DNA from: an uncultured Collinsella sp.
GTDB taxonomy: Bacteria; Actinomycetota; Coriobacteriia; Coriobacteriales; Coriobacteriaceae
NCBI GenBank assembly: GCA_902478545.1
Contig: CABSLA010000002.1
Span: forward strand, 1 to 64,000
DNA: 64,000 bases
Direction: 5' to 3'
Position 1 is the stretch's first letter; every line of letters begins with the position of its first letter. Below the pieces are notes generated by a model. That model saw only the letters and a program-made list of their open reading frames with translations. It was not told the DNA's origin and searched no databases. The translations under genes were made by a program, and so were the position numbers. Below are positions 1-8,598 of the stretch, piece after piece.

Positions 1-117
1 AGCTGCGGGAACGGCCTGTCCGCCTAATGTGTTCGGCTGAGATCGGAAATCAACCTTGCGTTGATATATAAGTTATCGATGCCGCAGCTTCCGTTTCATT
101 GCACGGCGCAGGCGTCC

Positions 118-453
118 TCAGATGAGGTTCTCGCCCAGGTTCTTGCCGCCGAGGACGTGCATGTGGAAGTGCATGACAGTCTGGCCGGCGTTGACGCCCT
201 TGTTGGAGATGACGCGGAAGCCGTCCTCCAGGCCCTTGGCCTTGGCAACCTCCTGGATGGCGTGGGCCATGGCGCCCATGGTCTCAGCCGGCACGTTGTC
301 GGCGATGTCGCCGTAGTGCTTCTTGGGGATCACGAGCGTGTGGACGGGCGCCTGGGGATTGAGGTCATCGAACGCGATGACCTGATCGTCCTCATAGACG
401 ACAGTCGAGGGGATCTCGTGGTTGGCAATTTTGCAGAAGATGCAATCACACAT
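118..453 (-). CDS. hinT: HIT family nucleotide-binding hydrolase
   Basis: This 111-residue protein is a histidine-triad hydrolase of the HINT branch, a soluble enzyme that cleaves purine nucleoside phosphoramidates and AMP-lysine type adducts. The triad is visible as HFHMHV at residues 95-100, and the N-terminal CxxC (Cys4, Cys7) with His46 fits the zinc-binding HINT subclass. The length is normal for the family. The ATG is preceded by AGAAAGGA. It is a single gene whose upstream neighbour on the same strand is an unrelated MFS gene about 150 bp away. The family assignment is firm; the cellular substrate is unknown. Confidence 0.93.
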   Translation of the reverse strand: MCDCIFCKIANHEIPSTVVYEDDQVIAFDDLNPQAPVHTLVIPKKHYGDIADNVPAETMGAMAHAIQEVAKAKGLEDGFRVISNKGVNAGQTVMHFHMHVLGGKNLGENLI

Positions 454-599
454 GCTGGTTCCTTTCTAGTGACAACGCAAAAAGTCGTGTTGTTCAGTGA
501 AACACCAAGACAGTTTAGCCCACTTCAAAGATCCCAATTGAGCGAATTCTATTCCTCTGCAATCGCAATGGCCAGAGAGCTCCATCCATACGCTCGCAT

Positions 600-1820
600 C
601 TATTTAGAAGCCTTGACCTCAGGAATGATCAATACCGGAAGGACAGATAGACCGTAAAGCAGAGCAATAAGCATCATTTGTTTGTCGTAATCTGAACCGG
701 AAATAGCCGCAATCCCAATAGGAAGCATATAAGAACCCAAAAGGCTAACTTCGGCCATAATGCCGCCAGCGCTGCCCGCATAACGAGTGCCGATTTCTGC
801 AAATGAAACTGGCAGAGCTTGAACAACTGGACCCATCATGCTCGTAACGATGCCGCACACTGCAAGCAATACCCCCATGGACTTCAAGCCCGAGGCAAAC
901 CACGCAACTGCAATTGAAATAGAGCCAAGAAGCCCGACAATCACAAGATACGGTCGCGCAAGGCGGCATTTACCGTAAAGTATCGGAGCAATCAAGCAGC
1001 CGATAATCCCAGCAGCGGTTGTCAGCGCCGCCATTTCGCCGGCCGTCGAAGCATCGGTGCCTCGCACAAGCTCAAGAGCCTGAGGTAGCACACCGGAAAA
1101 GGCGGTCGTGGCGGCAAGTGAGAAAGCGGCGCAAATCGCGCAAAGCCAAACGTTACGCGAACGAAAAGCAGTCAGAAGGGCTTGGTCGTGCTCAACGCCA
1201 TCAGGAATAAGTGAGTCATGCTGTGCGTTCTTACCAAATAAACCCCAGAAGATAGTCAGAACGACCAACAACGCTTCTGCAACTGTATAGCCCATTAGCA
1301 CGGAAGACATAAACGCCGATGACGCTTGCGCCGCCGCAATGCCAAAGCAAGTCGCCGCATAGTAAATGCCCATCGCAACATCCGTCTTATCTGCAAACCA
1401 AAGTCCAAGCGTCTTTGCATTATTGGCAGTCAATGCCGCCATCCCCACGCCGATGCAAAACATCGAGACAAGTTGAGCAGGATAGTTCGATAGGGTGAAA
1501 ATTCTGATAGCGCCGCCAACCAAAGAAACACAGAACCCGCCAAGTATCACTACTTTGGGCCCAAGCCTATCTCCAAGTGATCCGAACGGGAGACTAAAGA
1601 AAACGGCCGCAAGCATTGGCGCCAGAAAGAGAGATGAGAATCCGACAGGGTCGATATTCATCTGAGGCATGATGACCGTAGCATAGGCAGCGACCTGATA
1701 CTGCATGAAGTTGCCCAAAAAACAGAGACCACACGTCAACAGCAATATTAACCAGCGGTAACCACTCGAAGCCCGCTTTTGCTCAACTTTGTGCGCAACT
1801 TCGCACGCTTCACCATCCAT
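600..1820 (-). CDS. MFS transporter (second of a tandem pair)
   Basis: This is a 406-residue integral membrane protein with about twelve hydrophobic segments and the MFS signature GSLGDRLGPK between TM2 and TM3. It closely resembles the upstream gene at 1897-3114: both open with a GYRW motif followed by an NFMQYQV motif, so the two are paralogues, probably from a tandem duplication. It is the last gene of a run esterase - MFS - MFS. A hairpin with a T-run on this strand lies between the two transporters, so this copy may be transcribed less. The substrate is unknown; the neighbouring esterase suggests an organic acid or ester. The ATG follows a GAGGTT ribosome site. Confidence 0.85.
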   Translation of the reverse strand: MDGEACEVAHKVEQKRASSGYRWLILLLTCGLCFLGNFMQYQVAAYATVIMPQMNIDPVGFSSLFLAPMLAAVFFSLPFGSLGDRLGPKVVILGGFCVSLVGGAIRIFTLSNYPAQLVSMFCIGVGMAALTANNAKTLGLWFADKTDVAMGIYYAATCFGIAAAQASSAFMSSVLMGYTVAEALLVVLTIFWGLFGKNAQHDSLIPDGVEHDQALLTAFRSRNVWLCAICAAFSLAATTAFSGVLPQALELVRGTDASTAGEMAALTTAAGIIGCLIAPILYGKCRLARPYLVIVGLLGSISIAVAWFASGLKSMGVLLAVCGIVTSMMGPVVQALPVSFAEIGTRYAGSAGGIMAEVSLLGSYMLPIGIAAISGSDYDKQMMLIALLYGLSVLPVLIIPEVKASK

Positions 1821-1843
1821 TGCACCAACCTCACATTAAAAAT

Positions 1844-1878
1844 GGTCGCGACCCCCATATCAACTGGAGGTCGCGACC
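1844..1878 (-). terminator. Hairpin terminator between the two MFS genes
   Basis: Two copies of the self-complementary decamer GGTCGCGACC, 15 nt apart, form a stem followed on the minus strand by an ATTTTTA tract. It lies between the MFS gene ending at 1897 and the one starting at 1820, so it probably attenuates transcription into the distal transporter. Confidence 0.7.
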
Positions 1879-1896
1879 AGGCAAAACATCGATTAA

Positions 1897-3114
1897 TTAT
1901 AATTCAGAAGTCTCAGGCATCTCGGCTTTTGCCGCCGCACCAGTCTCGGGCAACATCGCAATAGGCAAAACGCTCGCAAGGAAAAGAATCGATTCGATCG
2001 TAAAGTTCAACGTCCAATTGTCACCAGAAATAGACGAAACAATAACGGGAACAAAATAGGAGCAGAGAAGGCCGACAGTACCGATTATTCCACCAGCGCT
2101 ACCGGCATATTTCGCGCCAATCTCAGGAAGATCAGGAGTCATTGCCTGAATAATGGGGCCAGAAAGAGCGGTCATAAAACCATTGAGGACGAGAGCAACC
2201 CACATGACAGTGCCAAGCGGCAAAAACCAGTTTGCAACCATTACAACGGCGGCAATCACCGTGGTTACAATGAGAAACGGTTTATTCTTACCGAGCTTGA
2301 GGACGGCAGCCGGTCCCGCAAAACAAGCAAAGAAGCTACCAACTGTAATAATTGCTGCCATAGATCCAGCGGTGGCAGTATCAACGCCGCGAACGAGCTC
2401 AAGCGCAGACGGCAGAATTGCGCAATATGCCGTGGTTGAAGCGAGGGTAAGACCATAAGCCAAGGCAATGCACCAAACGCCGCGCGACTTAGCGGCAATC
2501 TTAATGTACTTCATAACCGGCTCGGGCTCGGGCATGGGCTCGCCCTCCGGGACGTTCCTCATAAAGAAGATCCACAGCGCAGCAGTTACAGCTTCGGCAA
2601 TAGCAGCGACCAGATAAGACACGTCAAGCGTAGGAAAATAAGTGCTGAATGCCTGGGCTATCACGATGGACACACATGAAGCAGCATAGAAAACTCCCAC
2701 GGCAAGGGAGGTCTGCTGTTTAAACCAGGAACCCAGCACCTTTGCCAGATTGGCATTGAGCGCCGCAATGCCAAAGCCGATCATAAACATCGAAACGATC
2801 TGCACGGTAAAGTCATTAATCATGAAATAACGCAGAAAGCCGCCTACAGCAGAAAGCACCATGCCAATTGACACGACAAGCTTAACGCCGTAGCGATCAG
2901 CAAGAGATCCTGCAGGAATCGACAAAAACACAGCGGTGAGCATCGGCATCAACATGAGATTGGTAAGCCCACCGGCATCGATGCCGAGAGTCGTCATCAC
3001 GACGACACCCCATGCTGAAACCTGATATTGCATGAAGTTTGCCATGAAGCAAATGAGGCAAACTACGAATAAGATCATCCACCGATAACCCGATAGCTTT
3101 TCTTCTTGAGCCAT
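1897..3114 (-). CDS. MFS transporter (first of a tandem pair)
   Basis: This 405-residue, twelve-segment major facilitator carries GSLADRYGVK in the loop after TM2. It is a paralogue of the 600-1820 protein. It sits about 80 bp downstream of the carboxylesterase and has its own AAGGAG ribosome site, so both probably share the MerR-type promoter upstream of the esterase. It probably moves the esterase's substrate or its acid or alcohol product, but nothing in the sequence identifies the compound. Residues 195-205 hold a cytoplasmic PEPEPEP-type acidic/proline stretch between the two six-helix halves. Confidence 0.86.
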   Translation of the reverse strand: MAQEEKLSGYRWMILFVVCLICFMANFMQYQVSAWGVVVMTTLGIDAGGLTNLMLMPMLTAVFLSIPAGSLADRYGVKLVVSIGMVLSAVGGFLRYFMINDFTVQIVSMFMIGFGIAALNANLAKVLGSWFKQQTSLAVGVFYAASCVSIVIAQAFSTYFPTLDVSYLVAAIAEAVTAALWIFFMRNVPEGEPMPEPEPVMKYIKIAAKSRGVWCIALAYGLTLASTTAYCAILPSALELVRGVDTATAGSMAAIITVGSFFACFAGPAAVLKLGKNKPFLIVTTVIAAVVMVANWFLPLGTVMWVALVLNGFMTALSGPIIQAMTPDLPEIGAKYAGSAGGIIGTVGLLCSYFVPVIVSSISGDNWTLNFTIESILFLASVLPIAMLPETGAAAKAEMPETSEL

Positions 3115-3191
3115 TTCTTTCTCCTTACGCAGGGATAGTTCAAGCTGAATTCAATGGGGCTAATTAGCCCACTCCATTGCGGCTTCTTTCA

Positions 3192-4682
3192 CTAATCGTT
3201 GAGTAGTACCTCGTACATAGGACGGAACACCGAATCTTCTTTGGCATGCAGCGAATGCACCGGCTTCCACTCGTTTTCGTCAATTACCATATGAATGTGG
3301 TTCTCAGCGGTATAGGGGTCCCATGGTGCCTTGCCCTCAACAAACGGTTTGCCCGTCTTCGCAAAGCTGAACCACGCATCGTTCATTTCATCCGCGAGAT
3401 GCGCTGGAGGATTGTCACCCGTAAACATCAGACCACTCGCGGTATCAAGATTCTTGAAAACGAACGGCACCTCGATTGCGTGGCAAGAACCCATTCCCTC
3501 GACACGAGATTTATAACGGAACAAATAGTTGTACACGGGCTTAAACGCCGACTGCTCTTCAGCCATAAGGTCGGTGCCGACAAAGAAACCGGTTGAGTTC
3601 ATAAAATTGGTGTAATTCTCGGCAAAATCGCGCTCAGGCCATGCCTTTCGATATGCTTGCTCCCAGTAATCGATATCAATCTGATCATCAAAATGAATCG
3701 GGAATTGGCCGTGCCAGAATCCGGGAAGGTCATCGAAATAGAAATGGAAATAAGTAAACTCGTCCTCGGTACATCCAATCATGATATCGATATCCTTGGC
3801 TGCGCCCTCCGCCCAGGCCTTCATCGGCTTCTTGGGAAGAAAAGACCCGTCGCAAACCGGCGAGAAAATTAGCGACACTTCGTAGGTATGACGATCGCAC
3901 CACACCTGCATGCCCTCAATGAGCTCGTCTGCCGACTTCGCTAAGAGCTCTTGGGCGGTTTTGCATCCCATGATTTCGGCGAACTCCCGAGCAAAGTACT
4001 CGCCGCGCTCGCGGGTCTTATAAAGCTGGATAGGGCCGGACTCCAAAATCGCACGTTGGAAATACTTATTTGCCTCTGGCAATATGGAAAGAAGAGCCTG
4101 GCTGGAAGAGCCTGCCGACTCACCGAAAAGCGTGACACAATTGGGGTCACCGCCGAAGGCCGAAATATTCTCATGCACCCACTCGAGCGCACGGATTTGG
4201 TCAAGAATGGCAAGATAGCCGGCGTCTTTGTAGTCCTCTCCGCCCGGCAGGCAATCGAGCAGCAGCGACCCAAACAAGTTCAGACGGTAGTTAATCGAAA
4301 CAATAACGACATCCTTCGCTGCCGCAAAATTGGAGCCGTTATATAGCGGGTCGGCAGATCCACCTGAGAAGTAGGCACCACCATGGATATATACCATGAC
4401 AGGAAGGTTCTTGCGTGCGTGTCCCCTGACCCACACGTTAAGGCTCAGGCAATCCTCCCCTTGCTCATGAAGCGAAGCGAGTTCAACTTCATCGATAAAT
4501 TGCCTGGCAGAATGCCCGAATTCCACGCATTCAATTTCCTCATCGGAATCATCAAGGCGCTCAGGGGCACGCCAACGAAGATCACCTACCGGCTGCTTTG
4601 CATAGGGAATGCCCAAAAAAGCTTCAACCCCGTTTTCGAGCGTCTTGCCCGAAACTATACCCGTCCTAGTCTTGACCTTCAT
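3192..4682 (-). CDS. Type B carboxylesterase
   Basis: This is a 496-residue alpha/beta-hydrolase of the carboxylesterase type B (para-nitrobenzyl esterase) family. The nucleophile elbow GESAG places the catalytic serine at residue 189. The oxyanion-hole motif HGGAYFSGG is at 100-108 and the early family signature GIPYAKQPVGDLRW at 24-37. There is no signal peptide, so it is cytosolic and would act on an imported ester. It is the first gene of an esterase - MFS - MFS run and is transcribed divergently from a MerR regulator. The promoter between them has the long spacer typical of MerR control. The ATG follows GAGGAAGGA. The natural substrate is unknown. Confidence 0.92.
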   Translation of the reverse strand: MKVKTRTGIVSGKTLENGVEAFLGIPYAKQPVGDLRWRAPERLDDSDEEIECVEFGHSARQFIDEVELASLHEQGEDCLSLNVWVRGHARKNLPVMVYIHGGAYFSGGSADPLYNGSNFAAAKDVVIVSINYRLNLFGSLLLDCLPGGEDYKDAGYLAILDQIRALEWVHENISAFGGDPNCVTLFGESAGSSSQALLSILPEANKYFQRAILESGPIQLYKTRERGEYFAREFAEIMGCKTAQELLAKSADELIEGMQVWCDRHTYEVSLIFSPVCDGSFLPKKPMKAWAEGAAKDIDIMIGCTEDEFTYFHFYFDDLPGFWHGQFPIHFDDQIDIDYWEQAYRKAWPERDFAENYTNFMNSTGFFVGTDLMAEEQSAFKPVYNYLFRYKSRVEGMGSCHAIEVPFVFKNLDTASGLMFTGDNPPAHLADEMNDAWFSFAKTGKPFVEGKAPWDPYTAENHIHMVIDENEWKPVHSLHAKEDSVFRPMYEVLLND

Positions 4683-4746
4683 TGCTTGTCCTTCCTCACA
4701 ATTAAGATGCTAGATCGATATGATTTAAGCTAGCTGGCTTGAAACC

Positions 4747-4777
4747 ATCTTAGAATTTGGAGAAAGTCAAAGGTCAA
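4747..4777 (-). promoter_or_regulatory. MerR-type promoter and operator for the esterase operon
   Basis: On the minus strand TTGACC and TAAGAT are separated by exactly 19 bp. Long 19-20 bp spacers are the hallmark of promoters activated by MerR-family DNA untwisting. The spacer holds an imperfect dyad GACTTT-N4-AAATTC (five of six positions symmetric). The -10 lies 64 bp upstream of the esterase ATG, and the adjacent divergent gene encodes a MerR protein. The element is seen directly; regulation is inferred. Confidence 0.6.
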
Positions 4778-4927
4778 CGACGTGTTTCGATGGAATACCA
4801 GCTGGATACCAAGCGCTTAAGACCGTTCACCTCGTCAAAACGACCGCTTGCCCGACAATGACGGAGTAACAAACATTAGAATAGCTCCAAGGTTTTGAGT
4901 GGCCCTAGGGCAGTCGGAAGGTGTGAC

Positions 4928-5758
4928 ATGGAACGCGAGTTTTCCCTTAATATCAAGCAGACGGCCGGCCTCTACGGCGTAAGCGCAGACACTCTTCGCT
5001 ATTACGAGGCAATTGGTTTAGTTGCCCCAAAGCGCGGGGCGAATGCCTACCGTGAATACAGGAAGGACGATTTCGGCAGACTCAACATCATCATGTCAAT
5101 GCTCAATATGAACTACACGCTTAGCGAAATCAGATCTTTCCTAGATAACCATTCACTCGAAACGAGCTTTGAACTGTTCAGCAACGAACTTGATAGCATC
5201 GACGCAGCCATAGCAAAACTATCGCAACGGCGCCGAAAGATCGAGCATTGCATGCAGAACATATCCATGTCGTTAAGAGCACGCGAGGAAAAACAGTCGA
5301 GGGTGGTTCATAAGGGACCCCGAGGATATGTCATCGTAAGCGAGGATGAGCTAAGCGGCGACATAATTCCCTACGCCACCATTAAGCGCATGAAAGAACT
5401 CGGGATGGAAATCGATTCGATACACACGGTTCCATGCTTCATCCTTGAACCATCGCGCAGAAGCGCCGACGGTTGCCTGGTAGCAGAGAAGACGCTGCTT
5501 TCACTCGAATCAATCGACGATAAAGGGTGCGAGATTTTCCCAGAAGGCGACTATCTTTGCAGGACAACCACCGGACCTGCAGAAATAACGCCGACAATAT
5601 GGAGGGAAATGAATGAATTCATGGACCAGAATCATCTCATTGCCGCAGGGCCTCTTCTAGAATTCTGGTATGTAAGCGAATACATATCTGACAATCAAGA
5701 TGAATATTTACACACGCTAGAAATAATGGTTGAACCCGGTGAAATCGACCAGCGATAG
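4928..5758 (+). CDS. MerR family transcriptional regulator with effector-binding domain
   Basis: This 276-residue regulator has an N-terminal MerR winged helix (YGVSADTLRYYEAIGLV at about 17-33), a linker coiled coil at about 80-120, and a GyrI/BmrR-like C-terminal region of about 150 residues likely to sense a small molecule. I chose the ATG at 4928 because GGAAGGTG sits just upstream; a TTG 33 nt earlier would be in frame but lacks a ribosome site. It is divergent from the esterase/MFS operon, whose promoter has the 19-bp spacer expected for MerR activation, so that operon is its probable target. It resembles multidrug-type regulators; the ligand is unknown. Confidence 0.88.
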   Translation: MEREFSLNIKQTAGLYGVSADTLRYYEAIGLVAPKRGANAYREYRKDDFGRLNIIMSMLNMNYTLSEIRSFLDNHSLETSFELFSNELDSIDAAIAKLSQRRRKIEHCMQNISMSLRAREEKQSRVVHKGPRGYVIVSEDELSGDIIPYATIKRMKELGMEIDSIHTVPCFILEPSRRSADGCLVAEKTLLSLESIDDKGCEIFPEGDYLCRTTTGPAEITPTIWREMNEFMDQNHLIAAGPLLEFWYVSEYISDNQDEYLHTLEIMVEPGEIDQR

Positions 5759-5821
5759 CGCCTCAACTCACCTAACACGCCAAAAGGCAAGCAACATTCA
5801 CCTCCAATGGCCAAGCCACCA

Positions 5822-5933
5822 GGGTAGTCTTTTTGCGACGGGGCTTTTTTGACTACTTTTTCGCAAACGCAAGTGCTCGGCGAGGCAGCCGACAAGAGGT
5901 AGTCAAAAAAGCCCCGTCCCAAAAAGACTACCC
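5822..5933. repeat. Long inverted repeat (35-bp arms), probable bidirectional terminator
   Basis: Arms at 5822-5856 and 5899-5933 match with one mismatch over 35 bp and flank a 42-nt centre. T-rich stretches occur in both arms on both strands. The element lies between the convergent ends of the MerR gene and xseB. It can act as a terminator, but the arms are far longer than termination requires, which suggests a mobile palindromic repeat. Confidence 0.75.
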
Positions 5934-5953
5934 CAAAGTGGACTGCGAGATGG

Positions 5954-6220
5954 TTAGAACGAGAGGTTGTCGTCGGTGTTGGCGGCTTCGCCGTCGGCGA
6001 GCACGTCGTTGCCGTCGACATCCTTCAGGAGCACCGAGACCTTCTGCTCGGCATCGGCCAGGCGAGTACGCAGGCTCTTGAGGAGCTCGACGCCGCGGGT
6101 ATAGCTCTCGAGCGATTCCTCGAGTTCCATGTCGCCCGACTCCAGGCTGCGGATAATGAGCTCCAGCTCCTGCGAGGCCTGCTTGTACGTAAGCTGCTCG
6201 ACCGGGGTCTTCTCTGCCAT
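5954..6220 (-). CDS. xseB: Exodeoxyribonuclease VII small subunit
   Basis: This 88-residue protein is the small subunit of exonuclease VII, which with XseA degrades single-stranded DNA to oligonucleotides from either end. The family pattern LTYKQASQELELIIRSLESG followed by a second helix with LEESLESYTRGVELLK is clear. It lies 42 bp downstream of xseA on the same strand, forming the usual xseA-xseB operon. The C-terminal acidic tail is longer than the minimal family core. The ATG follows a GGAAA-type ribosome site. Confidence 0.95.
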   Translation of the reverse strand: MAEKTPVEQLTYKQASQELELIIRSLESGDMELEESLESYTRGVELLKSLRTRLADAEQKVSVLLKDVDGNDVLADGEAANTDDNLSF

Positions 6221-6262
6221 ATCTGTTTCCTTTCCTAAAGGTCTATCACCATAAAACGCGGT

Positions 6263-7714
6263 CTACTCAACCGAATCGACGGTTGCCGCCACGTTACCAT
6301 CCGCCATACGCACGCGAATGGCGTCGCCGGGCTTAAAGGCCTTGGCACTCGTAGCCACACCGTCCTCGCTGTACGCGATGGAGTAGCCGCGGGCAAGCAC
6401 CTTGAGCGGCGACAAGGCGTCGAGCGAGGCCGCTGCGCGGCCCAAGTCGGACGCGGGTTTGCTTAGCATCGTGCGCCCCTGATGCTCCAGACGGGAGCTC
6501 GCAAGCGTGAGCGCATGGCGCTTGCCATCGAGCCCCGAGGTGCTTGCGACCAAGCGCTCGGGCAGACGCTCGAAACTCGAACGGAACGCCCCGACCGAGC
6601 GCGCAATGGCGCCCGACAGGCGATCGGCCGTCAGCGCAAGCTCCGACTCGCGACGCTCGACCATAAACGTGGGGTCGTTGAGGCACGGGCGGCATGCAGC
6701 TGCATCGAGCGCATCGCCCAAGCGTGCCGTATAGGTATCCCAGGCACGCCGACCGCGCTGATCGAGCATCTCCAGATCGACTTGATCCGACCCGATCATC
6801 GATGCCATCGCGGCACCCAGACGCTGATGGCGCGTCTCGAGCACGTCTGCCAACTCTGTCATGGCAGGCGCCACGGATTCGGCCGCCGCCGTGGGCGTGG
6901 AGGCTCGACGGTCGCTTACCATGTCGCAGATCGAGGTATCGGGCTCATGGCCAATACCCGTCACCACAGGCACGGGACAGGCTGCCACCGCACGGGCAAG
7001 CTCCTCGTCGTTGAAGGTCATGAGGTCCTCGAAGGAGCCACCGCCACGCACGAGCAAAATGCAATCGGGCGCCGGTGTGATGGCAGCAGCGCGATGCAAG
7101 CCTTCGATGAGCTCCGTCGGCGCACCCTCGCCTTGGACCTTAGCGCCTACGCAGACAAGCTCGACGAGCGGGTTACGCCGACGCAGCGTGCGCTTGACAT
7201 CGTCGATCACGGCGCCGGAAAGCGAGGTGACGACCGCCACGCGCGAGCAAAACACCGGGATGCGACGTTTACGGGACTCGTCCATCAAGCCCTCGCGGCG
7301 CAGCTTTTCGGCCAGTTGCGCCACTTGTTGACGCAGCAGACCCTCCCCCGCCAGCGAAAACGAGCGAGCGACAAAGCTCATACGACCCGTGGGCTTATAG
7401 AGGTTGAAGCTGCCCTTAAAGCTCACCTGCATGCCGTCACGCAGATCGAAGGTACGCTTGAGATAGGCGCCCTTCCAAATGATGCAGTCGACGGCGGCCG
7501 AGTCGTCCTTAATCTGGAAGTAGCAGTGGCCGCTTCGGGCGTTGGGACCACGGAAACCCGTGACCTCGCCCAGAACGCTCAGCTGCGGAATGGCATCGAG
7601 CGCACCGGCAGCGATTTCTACCGCCTGGCTCACGCTGAGCTCCTTGCGCTCCTGCTCATCCGAACCGTCAAACTCGGCGGAAACGGCATTGCCGGTTAGA
7701 TTCCAGCCCGCCAC
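6263..7714 (-). CDS. xseA: Exodeoxyribonuclease VII large subunit
   Basis: The product is the catalytic large subunit of exonuclease VII (483 residues from the chosen start). It has an N-terminal OB fold for ssDNA binding (about 15-115, with GHCYFQIKDD), then the nuclease domain with VVTSLSGAVIDDV, the glycine-rich VRGGGSFEDLMTFNDE and GIGHEPDTSICDMVSD motifs, and a coiled-coil C-terminus that binds XseB. I chose the GTG at 7714 because AAAGGAGG lies six bases before it; an ATG at 7741 would place that ribosome site inside the gene. It is followed directly by xseB. Confidence 0.95.
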   Translation of the reverse strand: MAGWNLTGNAVSAEFDGSDEQERKELSVSQAVEIAAGALDAIPQLSVLGEVTGFRGPNARSGHCYFQIKDDSAAVDCIIWKGAYLKRTFDLRDGMQVSFKGSFNLYKPTGRMSFVARSFSLAGEGLLRQQVAQLAEKLRREGLMDESRKRRIPVFCSRVAVVTSLSGAVIDDVKRTLRRRNPLVELVCVGAKVQGEGAPTELIEGLHRAAAITPAPDCILLVRGGGSFEDLMTFNDEELARAVAACPVPVVTGIGHEPDTSICDMVSDRRASTPTAAAESVAPAMTELADVLETRHQRLGAAMASMIGSDQVDLEMLDQRGRRAWDTYTARLGDALDAAACRPCLNDPTFMVERRESELALTADRLSGAIARSVGAFRSSFERLPERLVASTSGLDGKRHALTLASSRLEHQGRTMLSKPASDLGRAAASLDALSPLKVLARGYSIAYSEDGVATSAKAFKPGDAIRVRMADGNVAATVDSVE

Positions 7715-7783
7715 GCAGCCTCCTTTCGTCATCGTGCACATGGACTCCGGCCCTGCGCAAATTTAAGTCCAACACATAGTACA

Positions 7784-7813
7784 GCGCCGCGGGGACACGA
7801 ATCCCCGCGGCGC
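7784..7813 (-). terminator. GC-rich hairpin downstream of the Zn-peptidase gene
   Basis: A perfect 12-bp stem (GCGCCGCGGGGA with its complement, 6-nt loop) lies 17 bp past the stop of the metallopeptidase gene. No T-run follows on either strand, so termination is likely but not certain. Confidence 0.5.
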
Positions 7814-7829
7814 CCAGCGATCCAATTTG

Positions 7830-8534
7830 TTATCGGTTGGAGTTTCTGTTGTAGCGAGCCATAAGATAGAGCAGCTGAATAATCGAGGTGAGCGCAGCGG
7901 CAACATAGGTAAGCGCGGCGGCCGTCAGTACCTTCTTGGCACCGTTGACCTGCTTGGAACTCATACCCGACTGCTCGATGTACGCCACGGCGCGTCGGCT
8001 GGCGTCAATCTCGACAGGCAGCGTAACGAGTTGGAACAGTACACTAAACGAGAAGAAGATCAACGCGAGGGATGTGAGCCCGGCAATGTTCATAAACAGG
8101 CCCAAGAGCAACACGATGGTCCAGGTGTTCTGGGTAAAGTTGACGACCGGCACGAGGGCGGTACGTACTTTCATCATGGCATAGCCGCTTTGACGCTGGG
8201 CGGCATGGCCCGCCTCGTGGCAGGCGACGGCAACGCTTGCGACCGAACCGCCCGAACGGTTGGCATCCGACAGATACAGGTTGTTATCCTGCGGGTTGTA
8301 ATGGTCGGTGAGCTCACCGGCGACACCCTTGATACCCACGGCATTGCAACCGTTGGCGTCAAGCATGCGGCGAGCAACCGTGGCGCCCGTGTCGCCGTCC
8401 GAGCGAACCTTGGACCAGGTCTTGTACGTCGAATTGATATAGCTCTGCGCAGCAAGGCCAAGCACTGTACAAACAAGAACAACCAGCAGGTACAGCGGGT
8501 CGATACCAAAGCCGTAACCATAGTAATAGGGCAT
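7830..8534 (-). CDS. Membrane zinc metallopeptidase, YugP family
   Basis: This 234-residue protein belongs to the YugP-like neutral zinc metallopeptidases. The zinc-binding HEAGH motif is at residues 106-110, between an N-terminal transmembrane helix (about 13-32) and two or three C-terminal membrane segments (about 125-215). The first ten residues are unusually rich in Tyr and Gly. Members occur widely in Gram-positives and their substrates are largely unknown. The gene stands alone, with RNase D upstream on the same strand and a strong hairpin downstream. Confidence 0.9.
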   Translation of the reverse strand: MPYYYGYGFGIDPLYLLVVLVCTVLGLAAQSYINSTYKTWSKVRSDGDTGATVARRMLDANGCNAVGIKGVAGELTDHYNPQDNNLYLSDANRSGGSVASVAVACHEAGHAAQRQSGYAMMKVRTALVPVVNFTQNTWTIVLLLGLFMNIAGLTSLALIFFSFSVLFQLVTLPVEIDASRRAVAYIEQSGMSSKQVNGAKKVLTAAALTYVAAALTSIIQLLYLMARYNRNSNR

Positions 8535-8598
8535 GCGAATTCCTCCGAATCGAGTTACACGTTGGAGGCATTTTACCCACTCAGCCGGCTAGGCTTCC

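Noticed and set aside
1..117. 8-bp inverted repeat AGCTGCGG / CCGCAGCT as a terminator for hinT
   Set aside because: The arms are 73 bp apart without a T-run, so the pairing is likely chance.
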